DNA of 64,000 bases, from contig CP064957.1 in NCBI GenBank assembly GCA_016699045.1, positions 1,302,001 to 1,366,000 on the forward strand. The letters run 5' to 3'. Of the stretch, positions 17,236-26,354 are shown one piece after another. The number at the start of each line of letters is the position of its first letter. The stretch's first letter is position 1. A program made the position numbers and the translations under genes. The notes below the pieces were generated by a model. The model was not told the origin of the DNA and searched no databases. It worked only from the letters and a program-made list of their open reading frames with translations. Source of the stretch: a bacterium (GTDB lineage Bacteria; Babelota; Babeliae; Babelales; RVW-14).

Positions 17236-18855
17236 ATGATGTTTCTATTACAATCACTCGTTGTTGTTTTGTTAATACAGATTTTTGGCCCGATGCCTGC
17301 GCAGCATCTTTATGCCGCCGCTCAAGCGGGTGCCAAGCCTGCGGCAGTACCTGCACCCAGCGAGTTGCGTGCGGCAGAAGAAATGGTGAGGCAACTTCGT
17401 GAGCATATTAATGAGGCTCATGGCATAGCCAATGCGGCGGTGAATGGAGCTAATCAGGCTTTGGCATTAGCATATACTGCAGATACCGTTTCGATTAACC
17501 TTTCGCGAGGGTTAGAACCGCAATTTTTACGAATTCAGGAATTGGTCCTTACTTCCCGCAAGCTTGATCAAGATATTGCTAGTGCTCAACAAGCGGTTCA
17601 TGATGTTCAGAAAAGAATAGGTGACTTTAAAGTCGTCGTTGAGAAGGAATCTCAAGAGATTTATGAGCAGGTGCGACAAGAGGCTGCAAAAAAAAACCAG
17701 GAAACGTTGGAAGATAGAATTCGTGTTGCGCAGGAAAAAATTAATGAAAAACAGCGACGGGGCATTTTTGAGCAGGGAGAAAAAATTCGTGCCCAGGCAA
17801 CCGTTGATGCTGAGGAAGTTAAGTGGCAGCGTATTAAAGAAATACTTGAAGATCCGTATTTGATCGCAAAATTTATTGGCGGGCTTACGGGCTTTGCTCT
17901 CGGTTTTTATTTGATTAAATATGGCGTGCCGTTGGTTATTGATTATTTTTCCAAGCCGCGCGTGATTAGTGAAACATCGTACGATCGATGGTTTTGGCAA
18001 GATGATGTTGTGCCAGAAACAGAACTTAAGGATCTTTTTTTTACGCCGAACGTTCAGGAGCAGCTTTTTGATTTGGTGTTGCGCATAGACTCTGCACAAT
18101 CGTTTAATGAAAATTTACCGAATGTTTTGCTGTATGGGCCTCCAGGCACGGGCAAAACTGCTTTTGTAAAAGCGCTGGCGCATGAATCTAATTGTGATTA
18201 TGCCTTAACGTCAGGTTCTGAGTTTGCAAAAATTACTGATTTGAACGCACTGAATGATGAGTTGCGTAAACTTATTGAATGGGCCAATGAATATGCAGAT
18301 GACTCAAAAGGGTTGATTGTTTTTATTGATGAAGCGGAATCGTTATTTGCCAACAGAAAACTGACTACAACGTCGATATTTACGCAAAATTTAATTAATA
18401 CCTTTTTGGCGCTGGTGCAGGATGGTGGGCAAAAAAATATTATGTTTATTTTTGCAACGAACCATCCCTTTAAATTGGACGATGCATTTTTAGATCGGCT
18501 TGGTGTTTCTATAGAAATTGAACTTCCTGGCGTGCAAGAGCGTGCGCTTATTTTAGCAGCGTATCTTGAAAAGTTTGCTAACAACAATAAAAGCTCTGTG
18601 GTGCCGATAGTGCCAGACGTGATGAAAAATTTACTGTCATATGCGCACGCAATGGAAGGTTTTTCCCCGCGCACCATAAAATGTATTGCAGAAGAAATGA
18701 TTGTTGTTGCACGACGACAAAAAAAAACGCATCTGACTCATGCTATTGTTGATGACATTATTAAAAAAACTCAAACCAGTCAGCAAAAGATGCAGTTATG
18801 GGAAAAGGAGCGTGAGCAGTGGGTTAATGCTTATGTCAGTGGGCTGAGCGCATGA
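17236..18855 (+). CDS. ATAD3-like AAA+ ATPase, copy B
   Basis: 539 residues, ATG behind GAAGGGG. Order: signal peptide or leader (FLLQSLVVVLLIQIF), coiled coil (about 45-185) including EKIRAQATVDAEEVKWQR, a membrane helix (about 205-225), the linker RVISETSYDRWFWQDD, then the AAA+ module. Walker A GPPGTGKT is near residue 301, Walker B LIVFIDEAES near 360, sensor 1 FATNHPF near 406, and Arg-finger region DRLG near 418. The C-terminal QQKMQLWEKERE corresponds to the ATAD3 QQKMCWLK end. ATAD3 is a mitochondrial inner-membrane ATPase involved in nucleoid and membrane organisation. The bacterial role is unknown. All catalytic motifs are intact. The partner gene overlaps the stop by ATGA, and four further exported genes follow. 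Confidence 0.8.
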   Translation: MMFLLQSLVVVLLIQIFGPMPAQHLYAAAQAGAKPAAVPAPSELRAAEEMVRQLREHINEAHGIANAAVNGANQALALAYTADTVSINLSRGLEPQFLRIQELVLTSRKLDQDIASAQQAVHDVQKRIGDFKVVVEKESQEIYEQVRQEAAKKNQETLEDRIRVAQEKINEKQRRGIFEQGEKIRAQATVDAEEVKWQRIKEILEDPYLIAKFIGGLTGFALGFYLIKYGVPLVIDYFSKPRVISETSYDRWFWQDDVVPETELKDLFFTPNVQEQLFDLVLRIDSAQSFNENLPNVLLYGPPGTGKTAFVKALAHESNCDYALTSGSEFAKITDLNALNDELRKLIEWANEYADDSKGLIVFIDEAESLFANRKLTTTSIFTQNLINTFLALVQDGGQKNIMFIFATNHPFKLDDAFLDRLGVSIEIELPGVQERALILAAYLEKFANNNKSSVVPIVPDVMKNLLSYAHAMEGFSPRTIKCIAEEMIVVARRQKKTHLTHAIVDDIIKKTQTSQQKMQLWEKEREQWVNAYVSGLSA

Positions 18856-19946
18856 AAAATAAAAATTTTTTATGGTTGATTATGGTAGATTGTTTTTTGT
18901 TGACGTCAAGCGTGCAATCGTCTGCGATAACAGAGAAAGCATTACTTAGTCATATTGAACAGATTGTTCAAACGGATACCAAGAGTTGTATCATGTATGA
19001 CCGGGTTGTTCATGATTTGGTAAGCAAGATTATGCAGAGTGGCTACCAGGATGATGATGTCGTAAAGCTCATGCACGTATTATTAGCAAAGCAGGCATCG
19101 ATTCTTGAAAAACTTGAATATCAAAAAAATGAGAGAAAAAGTAGAATTCGTTTTACAATAAAACCATTTGAAGTTTTGGTGGTACTTTTGCTGATTGGCA
19201 TTCTTTATGGGGTGTGGGCGTATTTCTGGGATTCGGCATATTTGGAATTATTGAAAGATTTATTGTTTGATTGGTTGCAAAAATTGCGCGATTTATTGCC
19301 TTCATGGGGTAGTATATTTTCTAACTTATGGGGTAGTGCTTCTTCTAATTTTTCATCACAAAGCGAAGAAAAGAAAGAACAGAATTCCAGCGATCGCGAA
19401 GGCAAAGATGCCTTTATATCTGCTGGTGGTTCTGGCGAGTCAGCGTCTGGCGATCCAGAAAAATCTTACGATAATTCTCATGGATCGCCATTGCAAAGGG
19501 GTGGAAATGCGCGAGAGACGTTTCATGAGATGCCGGTAAATGGTGTTGAAAGTTCTCTGTTTGGTCATGATCGGTGTGATACGTTTGTTGAAGCATTTTC
19601 ATCAAGCTCAGCTGTTTTTGCCAATTCTAATGATTTATTTAGAGATATGTCAGATGTTGGTGTTGATGCAAAAGGTTATGCTCTATTGTGTTATGAATCT
19701 TTTGACCCTTTTGATACGACTACTCATTTAGACAGAAAGCTTTTAAAAGAAGTTAAAAAACAACAGGAAGAGATAATGAAGTTACTTGGTTTGACTGAGA
19801 TGCCACAGGTGTCGCCAGAAGAGATTGAAGTAACAAAAAAACAATTAGACGATATGTTAATGTTGGAAGACCATATTGTTTATGCTGAATATATTATGAA
19901 TAAACTCGATCCTGAAGTACGAACCAAGCTCAATAAAAACTCATAA
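18852..19946 (+). CDS. Membrane partner protein of ATAD3-like ATPase, copy B
   Basis: 364 residues, with its ATG overlapping the ATPase stop as ATGA. An N-terminal signal peptide is followed by QASILEKLEYQK, KPFEVLVVLLLIGILYGVWAY (one helix near residues 107-126), and an amphipathic stretch ending LLPSWG. A long Ser/Gly/Glu-rich linker of low conservation comes next, then the block LLKEVKKQQEEIMKLLGL and LEDHIVYAEY. The N- and C-terminal blocks match the partner at 2606-3556 while the linker differs in length and sequence. It probably binds or anchors the AAA+ ring on the membrane. No known family recognised. Confidence 0.7.
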   Translation: MKNKNFLWLIMVDCFLLTSSVQSSAITEKALLSHIEQIVQTDTKSCIMYDRVVHDLVSKIMQSGYQDDDVVKLMHVLLAKQASILEKLEYQKNERKSRIRFTIKPFEVLVVLLLIGILYGVWAYFWDSAYLELLKDLLFDWLQKLRDLLPSWGSIFSNLWGSASSNFSSQSEEKKEQNSSDREGKDAFISAGGSGESASGDPEKSYDNSHGSPLQRGGNARETFHEMPVNGVESSLFGHDRCDTFVEAFSSSSAVFANSNDLFRDMSDVGVDAKGYALLCYESFDPFDTTTHLDRKLLKEVKKQQEEIMKLLGLTEMPQVSPEEIEVTKKQLDDMLMLEDHIVYAEYIMNKLDPEVRTKLNKNS

Positions 19947-19981
19947 TTTTTTTGTCCCCTTTTTATGCACAATTCACGTCT

Positions 19982-20010
19982 GTTGCTTTTATCTGCTTAC
20001 TTGCTATAAT
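19982..20010 (+). promoter_or_regulatory. Extended -10 promoter before the 20074 gene
   Basis: TGCTATAAT (20002-20010) is a perfect -10 box with the TGn extension. A partial -35 (TTGCTT, 19983-19988) lies 16 bases upstream. It would start transcription about 55 bases before ATG 20074, making the four downstream genes a separate or internal transcription unit. Confidence 0.6.
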
Positions 20011-20073
20011 CCATGTCACAAAAGCATTATTTGATAATTTGCAGATAAAAAAATTGTCCATAAAGGGTTTACT

Positions 20074-21306
20074 ATGAACAGGCGTTTGACTTATCTTTTT
20101 GTTATGTTGCCCGTCGTGATGTGTTTGTTTCAACATGATATGCTTTTTGGTGCTGCTCAGTCGCCGCGTGCAGGTTCTTCAGATCAACGCATTAATTATT
20201 CTTACGACATGCTGCGTGGTGGTTTTGGTCCTTACAACATGGACAAATCTACTAGCAGAATCCTTAGCTTGGCGGACGCAAGCAAAGAGTTGAATAAAAG
20301 TATTCAAGAGCACGAGGCAAATTTGGATGCTTTGCAGAAAAAGAAGGAGAATCTGCCCAAAGGTACTGACATGCCAAAGTTGGATGCGGATATTGCTTTT
20401 CATGTAAATTTGATTAAGCGTTTGGGCGACCGTCGGAATCGTCTTTTTTTGTCAAGTCCGGCTGGCACATTGGTAGCGCGTGGTTTTGCAGGTCAACATG
20501 ATTGGGAACAGCTTGATGAAACCACTATTGGTAACGTCAAAGATGGCCTGGTTCAAGGGTTAACGCTGCGTGCTTCCAAAGCTGTTGGTGATGTTTTGGG
20601 CAAGCGTATCGAAGGTTCATGTGAAGTGGTACTTGGCGGAGCGTGGGACAAAATGTTTGGTTGGTTGGTAGACTCGTGGGAAGCATTTTGTTTGTTGCTG
20701 TTTCATGAAGATAAAAAACCGTTTCAACCAGAAGTGCTTGAAGGCTGGCTTGATTTTATTGAAAGTACGTTGAACGATATTGAGCGCATGGTTAAAGATG
20801 GCTTGAAAGACAGCTTGCGCGGTTACGATATGACACGTCGCAAATTTGATCTTGATGCGACTGATGATGCAGAAAATAATGCTGCAACTCAAGAAGTACA
20901 GGAAAATGTCTGGATTGAATTGGTATTTGGTTATGCCGATCAGTTTGAACGCATTGCTGAAGAGATAGTAACGCGCCGAGAATTTTATGAAGAAGATTCT
21001 CTTGAATCGTTTTATGCAACGCAAATTATTAAGCGGTTGCTTGATTTTAAAGAGCTTTTGGTGACGTCAAAGTCACTGAACGATCTTGATGCGCAGTTGC
21101 ATTCAAATAAGGCCATTATTGCGGCGACCAAAACAAACTTAAAAAATCTCTTTAAGCGCTTGGTGGTCAAAGTTACGCCACGAACGTATTCGCTTAAAAC
21201 AGGCAAGGATTCTTTGAGCGAGTTATCGTTTAATCGCAACAAAGAAGGTGAGGGCGGTTATCGACGTGGCAGAAGCATGGATGATGATTATCCATTTGGC
21301 ATGTAG
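20074..21306 (+). CDS. Exported coiled-coil protein of unknown function
   Basis: 410 residues with a signal peptide (LFVMLPVVMCLFQHDMLFGA). A predicted coiled coil (EHEANLDALQKKKENL) precedes a helical body and a basic, Gly/Arg-rich C-terminal tail (GGYRRGRSMDDDYPFGM). No family is recognised. It is the first gene behind its own promoter and is followed after 2 bases by the next membrane protein, so the four genes 20074-26300 form a tight unit placed directly downstream of the ATAD3-like cassette. A role with that cassette is suggested only by position. Confidence 0.55.
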   Translation: MNRRLTYLFVMLPVVMCLFQHDMLFGAAQSPRAGSSDQRINYSYDMLRGGFGPYNMDKSTSRILSLADASKELNKSIQEHEANLDALQKKKENLPKGTDMPKLDADIAFHVNLIKRLGDRRNRLFLSSPAGTLVARGFAGQHDWEQLDETTIGNVKDGLVQGLTLRASKAVGDVLGKRIEGSCEVVLGGAWDKMFGWLVDSWEAFCLLLFHEDKKPFQPEVLEGWLDFIESTLNDIERMVKDGLKDSLRGYDMTRRKFDLDATDDAENNAATQEVQENVWIELVFGYADQFERIAEEIVTRREFYEEDSLESFYATQIIKRLLDFKELLVTSKSLNDLDAQLHSNKAIIAATKTNLKNLFKRLVVKVTPRTYSLKTGKDSLSELSFNRNKEGEGGYRRGRSMDDDYPFGM

Positions 21307-21308
21307 CC

Positions 21309-22301
21309 ATGAAATTTCTGAGTGTTTTAGTGCTGAGCATGATCTCTGCGGTTTGTGTCGCTGATGATGCTCAGCCTACTTTAAAATCTTTTTCAAGTGA
21401 GTCCATTTCTGTCGCGCGTATGCGTCTTTCTGCCATTAAGCGTAAACAGGAAATGTATGCCCAACGTATTGAAACAACACACAAACGTTTATGTGCGGCA
21501 AGCTTTGTTGGTGGGGCAGTTGCTAGCGCTGGTGCATTGTATCTTGGCTATGAACTTTGGTGCTATTTTGTGCCGGAAAAAGTGAATGCCGCCCAAGAGA
21601 AAGCCACTAATGATACAGCTGAAGTGCCTGCAATGTCTTCTGAGGAAAAAGCTGAATACGAACGCTTAGAAAAAGATCATTTGCGCGAATGGGACGAGCG
21701 CCGTTCGTTTGTGGGGCGTGTCAAAAATTCGGTAAAAGAGGGTGCAAGTTTTGCGTTTTATTCTTTTATTGTTGGGATGATTTGGCATATGATTAGTCAT
21801 GCGCAAAATTTTTCACTTGCGCATATTAAGCAGTTTTTTCAAGAAGATGAGGCCTGGTTTTTTGGTGGCATTGATTATGACATTGTTGCCAATATCGAAC
21901 GGCTGGGTGTTTCGCTGTCACGGTTTATGCACGATATGCAGACGTGGTTTAAAAACCATGAAGACGATGAAAAACAATTTAAGCCTTATTTCTGTCATGA
22001 CGTCATTATCGATTTTTCTGCCTTGATTGATTCGGTAGAAAATGTGTTGGCGCTGGTGTGCGAGAGTGCGCATGAGCGGCTGCAAGATGGTCAAGATCTG
22101 ACGATCGTGTTGAATCAGCATAATGCAAACTTGGTTGAATACCTTGAAAACTTTGCGCTTTTTGTTGAGTTGTTGTTAAACAAACCCATTGAAGATTTTG
22201 AGCAAGAGCGTCGTCGTATGCATTTGTATTTGCAGCAATGTTCTGTTGGCATTATGGAAAGTCTACGTGTTTATAAGCGATTATTATATGTTAAAGCCTA
22301 A
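21309..22301 (+). CDS. Exported membrane protein of unknown function
   Basis: 330 residues; the ATG lies 2 bases after the previous stop. A signal peptide (FLSVLVLSMISAVCVA) is followed by two further hydrophobic segments (FVGGAVASAGALYLGYELW near residue 65, and SFAFYSFIVGMIWHMI near 145), separated by an acidic linker. The C-terminal half is helical and soluble. The end overlaps the start of the next gene by 14 bases, so the two are translationally linked. I recognise no known domain. Confidence 0.6.
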   Translation: MKFLSVLVLSMISAVCVADDAQPTLKSFSSESISVARMRLSAIKRKQEMYAQRIETTHKRLCAASFVGGAVASAGALYLGYELWCYFVPEKVNAAQEKATNDTAEVPAMSSEEKAEYERLEKDHLREWDERRSFVGRVKNSVKEGASFAFYSFIVGMIWHMISHAQNFSLAHIKQFFQEDEAWFFGGIDYDIVANIERLGVSLSRFMHDMQTWFKNHEDDEKQFKPYFCHDVIIDFSALIDSVENVLALVCESAHERLQDGQDLTIVLNQHNANLVEYLENFALFVELLLNKPIEDFEQERRRMHLYLQQCSVGIMESLRVYKRLLYVKA

Positions 22302-23238
22302 AGTTTTTTGGATGGTGATCGCTTTTTATTGGGTGTCTTGTGTCCATGGCGCAACTTCAAGTCAGGCTAATAATGTTGATTTGATGCCGGTAGTTGCCGC
22401 GCCTCAGGCAGAGGTAGCACTGCCACTTTTTGATAAACAGGAATTTTTTAAAGGGCTGGGCTCGTTGTTGCAAGATCAAGCATTTGTGCAGTTGAAAAAT
22501 AGCGAGCAGGCTGCTTCGTTTGTAGAAAAAGAAGATGGTACTTTGCGTCACGTTAAGCGTACGTTGAATTTTTGTGCCGATTATCTTGAAAAATATTATC
22601 CAAAAGTTTTTGTCATTCGCGAGTGCTTTTTTTTAGCGATGAAGCCGGCGCAAATAGCTCAGGCATTGCGGGATATTGTTGATGTTTTTACTGAGCGGCC
22701 GTGGTTTTATTTTGTTGATGATCAAAAAAGATTCAACCTCGTTTTGTACTGGGAACACATTGTTGATCAGTGTGCGTTGCTGAATCAATTTTTAAAAAAC
22801 AGTCGCGTTGATAGCGATACCAATGAAGTATTTTTTCGTGAATTAGAATACGATTTTTATGAATGCGCGGGGCCTTTTGCCAAGCGTACCATGCGTCCGC
22901 TGATTGATAGTATTAAAAAATTCGATGATACGATTATAGCAGATTTTTATGCTCTTTGTTTTGATTATTTAATTAAATTATTTAATGAAGGCATTTTGCT
23001 TAAAGATTTAGGTCTTGTTGAGCGTTATTATCATGAGCTTGAATTTGTGAGTGATAAATTACGTGCTACGAGTTATGAAACTGATTATCAGGAAGTTATG
23101 CGTACGAGTAAAGAGCTTATCTCGTTACTTAAGAAAAAAGTTGGTTTTGATGATTTGCAATACATTGAAGATTGGTGTGGTGATGATGAAGAAGCAAAGC
23201 GTCGCGCCTACGAAGAACACTTTTTAGGAATGTCATGA
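22288..23238 (+). CDS. Exported helical protein of unknown function
   Basis: 316 residues from ATG 22288; the longer frame from 22189 would run deep inside the upstream gene and lose the signal peptide start (MLKPKVFWMVIAFYWVSCVH). The mature part is helical, rich in aromatic and acidic residues, and contains no recognised motif. It overlaps the previous gene by 14 bases and ends ATGA with the next, which places it firmly within the four-gene unit. Confidence 0.55.
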   Translation: MLKPKVFWMVIAFYWVSCVHGATSSQANNVDLMPVVAAPQAEVALPLFDKQEFFKGLGSLLQDQAFVQLKNSEQAASFVEKEDGTLRHVKRTLNFCADYLEKYYPKVFVIRECFFLAMKPAQIAQALRDIVDVFTERPWFYFVDDQKRFNLVLYWEHIVDQCALLNQFLKNSRVDSDTNEVFFRELEYDFYECAGPFAKRTMRPLIDSIKKFDDTIIADFYALCFDYLIKLFNEGILLKDLGLVERYYHELEFVSDKLRATSYETDYQEVMRTSKELISLLKKKVGFDDLQYIEDWCGDDEEAKRRAYEEHFLGMS

Positions 23239-26200
23239 ATTTACGCATGTTGCTTTGTATGCTGGTTTTGTTGTTTGGCGTTGGTGAGAATCTATCTGCT
23301 GACAAAGCTTCTTTTGATAAAAAATTTTTAGAAAGTTTTATTCAAAATTATGAGTTTAGCCCTGAAGGTCGGTATGTGCATGAGTACCACCCATTTTTGC
23401 TGAGTTATACTTCGCATAGTTTTGATCAACTTGAAAGTCGATTGCGGGATGAAGGTTTTAATTTGGTGGGCCGTAATGTTATTTTGGGTTACGAAGAAAA
23501 TGCCGTGCCAAATTATTATACCGACTATCGTCAAGCAAAAATTAGCGATGAAGCGAGTGTGAAAAATAGAGCGGGGTGGTCATTGCGCTTGCATAATCGG
23601 TTTGGTTTTATGACTGGGTTTTTGTTTAAAGACATTTTCAAAATACAGGGCGATTGGCAGTCGGTTTATACACACATCAACGCAGAAAATATTGCTATTT
23701 TCGATGACCGTGCCGGTATTTTTCAGGAACATGCTTTTGGCGATGCTCTGGGCCTGATTGATAATGCACAAAAAAAAATTATGGACTCGGTCATGCGCCA
23801 AGAGCCGCACGATACGTTTGAATGGCTGATTAGATTTTGGGAAAAACTTTATCAATCAGCTTTTCGGGTTGGAAATAAGCAGGTTGCAGGGACGCAAGAT
23901 ATTTTTTTTTCTATCGAAGCGGCGCGGCATGTTATTCGTTCAGGCTTGCCATTGCGCAGGTTTTTTATTGGTCCTGATCTGACTTACCCAATTGAAATTT
24001 TTACTAAACAAGAAAAAGAAGTAACGCGCAATGCACAGGCGTTTGTAAAGTCGTTTGCTAAAACGTTACAATCGGTTAATGAAAAAAAAACAGCATATAT
24101 TTTTTGTAGCTTTGTTGATGGTGTGGGTAAAAGCACTATGCTGGGCAATATTAAAAACTGGATGCGTTTTGGCGATCGTGTTGATCGATTTGGTCATGTT
24201 GATAACTCTTCTTCACAGTTGGCCGAAGTGTTTCAATTTAAAGAGAATATTTATATTGCTGATCTGCCCGCACAAATGAGTCATTTTACCTACAAGCCTG
24301 ATGGCTTGGTATATGTTGATGCGCAGACGGAATGTTCTGTTGACGATTTCAAAAATCTTCAAACGTTTGTCAAAGACAATCTTGGTACGTTGGTGGATCT
24401 TTATGAAAAGAAGGTACAGTACGTTTATGGTATTTTCAGAAAAAATGGTTTTTTTGATAAGCGTATTTATGCTCCAGAATTGCCTGATGAATCATTTATT
24501 CGCAATTTATTTTTGCTTAAAAAAATTAACACAAACAACTGGATTACTTTTGAATATAACGGGGCTCATTATCTTTTTAACCGTTCAAATCCACTTGAGA
24601 TTCGGTTTTTTACCACGCTTGCAACGGTAAAATCTGAAGGCTTGAAAAATATTGAAGCCGAGCAAATGATGTTTTTTGAAGGCATTCGTTTGCCGTTGCC
24701 GTACAATTATTTTCTTGATGATTTAGTTAACAAGCTTAAAACAGAAGGTGTTGAGAATGTTGTCTTTATAGATTTTATGAGTATGTATCCGCGGTCATCG
24801 CGAGAAAATATACGAATTAACTATCTCATTCAACAAATGGCGCTTCTTGACCCTGATTTTAATGTGGCACAGAGTTTGTACAAAGATTTTATTAGTGGCG
24901 GAGAGTTATTGCATTGTATGTTAAAAAAAGATACGGCGATGCGCGTACGCTTGGCGCTTAAGCTTGAATCGCTTATTCGTTTGGTGTTGTGCAAAATGAT
25001 AATTGAACGCAAAGAAGGCGATTTGAAAGGGATTAATTTAGAAGCGTTAACGCCGATTTTGCACGAGCACGTTTTGGCTACTGCCAGTAAAGTGAATAGT
25101 TATTTTAATCAACATATTCAGAATAAGATGACGCATGAAGTTGCAAGCTTAGAGTGTGTTTATGGCCTTTCAAAATCATATCTGAATATTCAAAAATTTT
25201 CTTTTAATCGCGTGTGGCATTTTTCTCAATTGCTGCAAGAATATTTTACCAATCATCTTTCGCATGAGTTGACTAATTATATGTGGCGTGATGTTGGTTG
25301 CGTTTTGCCTGATCAGCGCATGAAAGATGTTGAGGGTGGTTTAAACTTAACTCTGCCTACAACGTATGACCGTACGGTGCGATTGTTATTTCAATTTTCA
25401 GCTGAATGTAAAAATGAGCCATTGTTGGCGCCGATGGTGCGTGCTTTGCGTGCATCGTGGTATGCCCAGCTGTGCAATTTAATGTTTACCAAGCCAGATA
25501 GCCAGCGAGAGCTTATGTTGCCACAAGAAGAATTTTTTGGCGTGCCACTTTTTGTGCAACGTTATAGTGCTGGTACGTTTCATGTTGTTCAGCCGTTGTT
25601 TGAACGTTGGCAACAAAAGACTGTTGATAAGGCGGTTCGTATGGGTGGGTTTCTCTTTAATCTGCCGATACGAGGTGAGTATGTTACCCTTGATGGCAAG
25701 CCATACCGCACTAATTGGTTTAGTACTGCTACCAACAGCGGTATTTATGCTTTTACCTGTGATATTGCGAAAAGTAAAAGTTCGCGGGGTTATGTGCCAA
25801 TTGTGACGCGTTTTGTACAAAAATATCAAAATGACCATGATGCTGGTACCGTTATGCCAACAACCATACTGCAGGAATGTTTACAAGAAAGTGCTTATTG
25901 GCAAACGGATAATGAAAATTCTGAGCGACATGCAAAGCGCGAGGGCGTATTTCCTTTTGAAGTAGTTGCTGGTGGCGTTAAAGAAGAGGGTGCTTATTCG
26001 CAACGCGATCATTGGCGTGGTTGTATACGTAAAATTTACATCCCAAGTCCAAATCAAAAGCGTGGCATGCAGCGTGCCGTAATTATGTTGGCCACCTTAG
26101 AAATGGTGCTAAAAGATCCTGAAGCTGACGTTGTAGTTCGCGATAATAATCGCGATGATTTCAAAGCGGCGTTGTGGTTGCTTGAAAAAGTAACGTTGCC

Positions 26201-26300
26201 CAAATTGGGTCTTTATATGAAAGAAGATCTTTTTAGCGACTACGATAAAGTTGAGCCGTATCCATCATGGGAATTTTGGGACGATGTTGAGTTTGAATAA
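23235..26300 (+). CDS. Large exported protein with a kinase-like P-loop
   Basis: 1021 residues; the start overlaps the previous stop (ATGA). The leader MNLRMLLCMLVLLFGVGENL predicts export or anchoring. Near residue 290 the segment AYIFCSFVDGVGKSTM resembles the P-loop of thymidylate-kinase-type proteins (FEGxDGxGKST), with Phe in place of the first Gly. A later YIADLPAQM could supply an acidic Walker B-like residue. The remaining 700 residues are unassigned. A nucleotide-binding motif in a protein with a signal peptide is unexpected. Last gene of the unit, followed by a hairpin. Confidence 0.55.
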   Translation: MNLRMLLCMLVLLFGVGENLSADKASFDKKFLESFIQNYEFSPEGRYVHEYHPFLLSYTSHSFDQLESRLRDEGFNLVGRNVILGYEENAVPNYYTDYRQAKISDEASVKNRAGWSLRLHNRFGFMTGFLFKDIFKIQGDWQSVYTHINAENIAIFDDRAGIFQEHAFGDALGLIDNAQKKIMDSVMRQEPHDTFEWLIRFWEKLYQSAFRVGNKQVAGTQDIFFSIEAARHVIRSGLPLRRFFIGPDLTYPIEIFTKQEKEVTRNAQAFVKSFAKTLQSVNEKKTAYIFCSFVDGVGKSTMLGNIKNWMRFGDRVDRFGHVDNSSSQLAEVFQFKENIYIADLPAQMSHFTYKPDGLVYVDAQTECSVDDFKNLQTFVKDNLGTLVDLYEKKVQYVYGIFRKNGFFDKRIYAPELPDESFIRNLFLLKKINTNNWITFEYNGAHYLFNRSNPLEIRFFTTLATVKSEGLKNIEAEQMMFFEGIRLPLPYNYFLDDLVNKLKTEGVENVVFIDFMSMYPRSSRENIRINYLIQQMALLDPDFNVAQSLYKDFISGGELLHCMLKKDTAMRVRLALKLESLIRLVLCKMIIERKEGDLKGINLEALTPILHEHVLATASKVNSYFNQHIQNKMTHEVASLECVYGLSKSYLNIQKFSFNRVWHFSQLLQEYFTNHLSHELTNYMWRDVGCVLPDQRMKDVEGGLNLTLPTTYDRTVRLLFQFSAECKNEPLLAPMVRALRASWYAQLCNLMFTKPDSQRELMLPQEEFFGVPLFVQRYSAGTFHVVQPLFERWQQKTVDKAVRMGGFLFNLPIRGEYVTLDGKPYRTNWFSTATNSGIYAFTCDIAKSKSSRGYVPIVTRFVQKYQNDHDAGTVMPTTILQECLQESAYWQTDNENSERHAKREGVFPFEVVAGGVKEEGAYSQRDHWRGCIRKIYIPSPNQKRGMQRAVIMLATLEMVLKDPEADVVVRDNNRDDFKAALWLLEKVTLPKLGLYMKEDLFSDYDKVEPYPSWEFWDDVEFE

Positions 26301-26342
26301 AACAAGGGCCTTGGTGTTTTTTACCAGAGCCCTTGTTTATTT
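26300..26342. terminator. Hairpin between convergent genes
   Basis: Arms AAACAAGGGC (26300-26309) and GCCCTTGTTT (26329-26338) are perfect, with an extra inner GGT/ACC pairing. Weak T-rich flanks occur on both sides, so it could serve both convergent genes. Confidence 0.6.
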
Positions 26343-26354
26343 GTACCAATCAGA

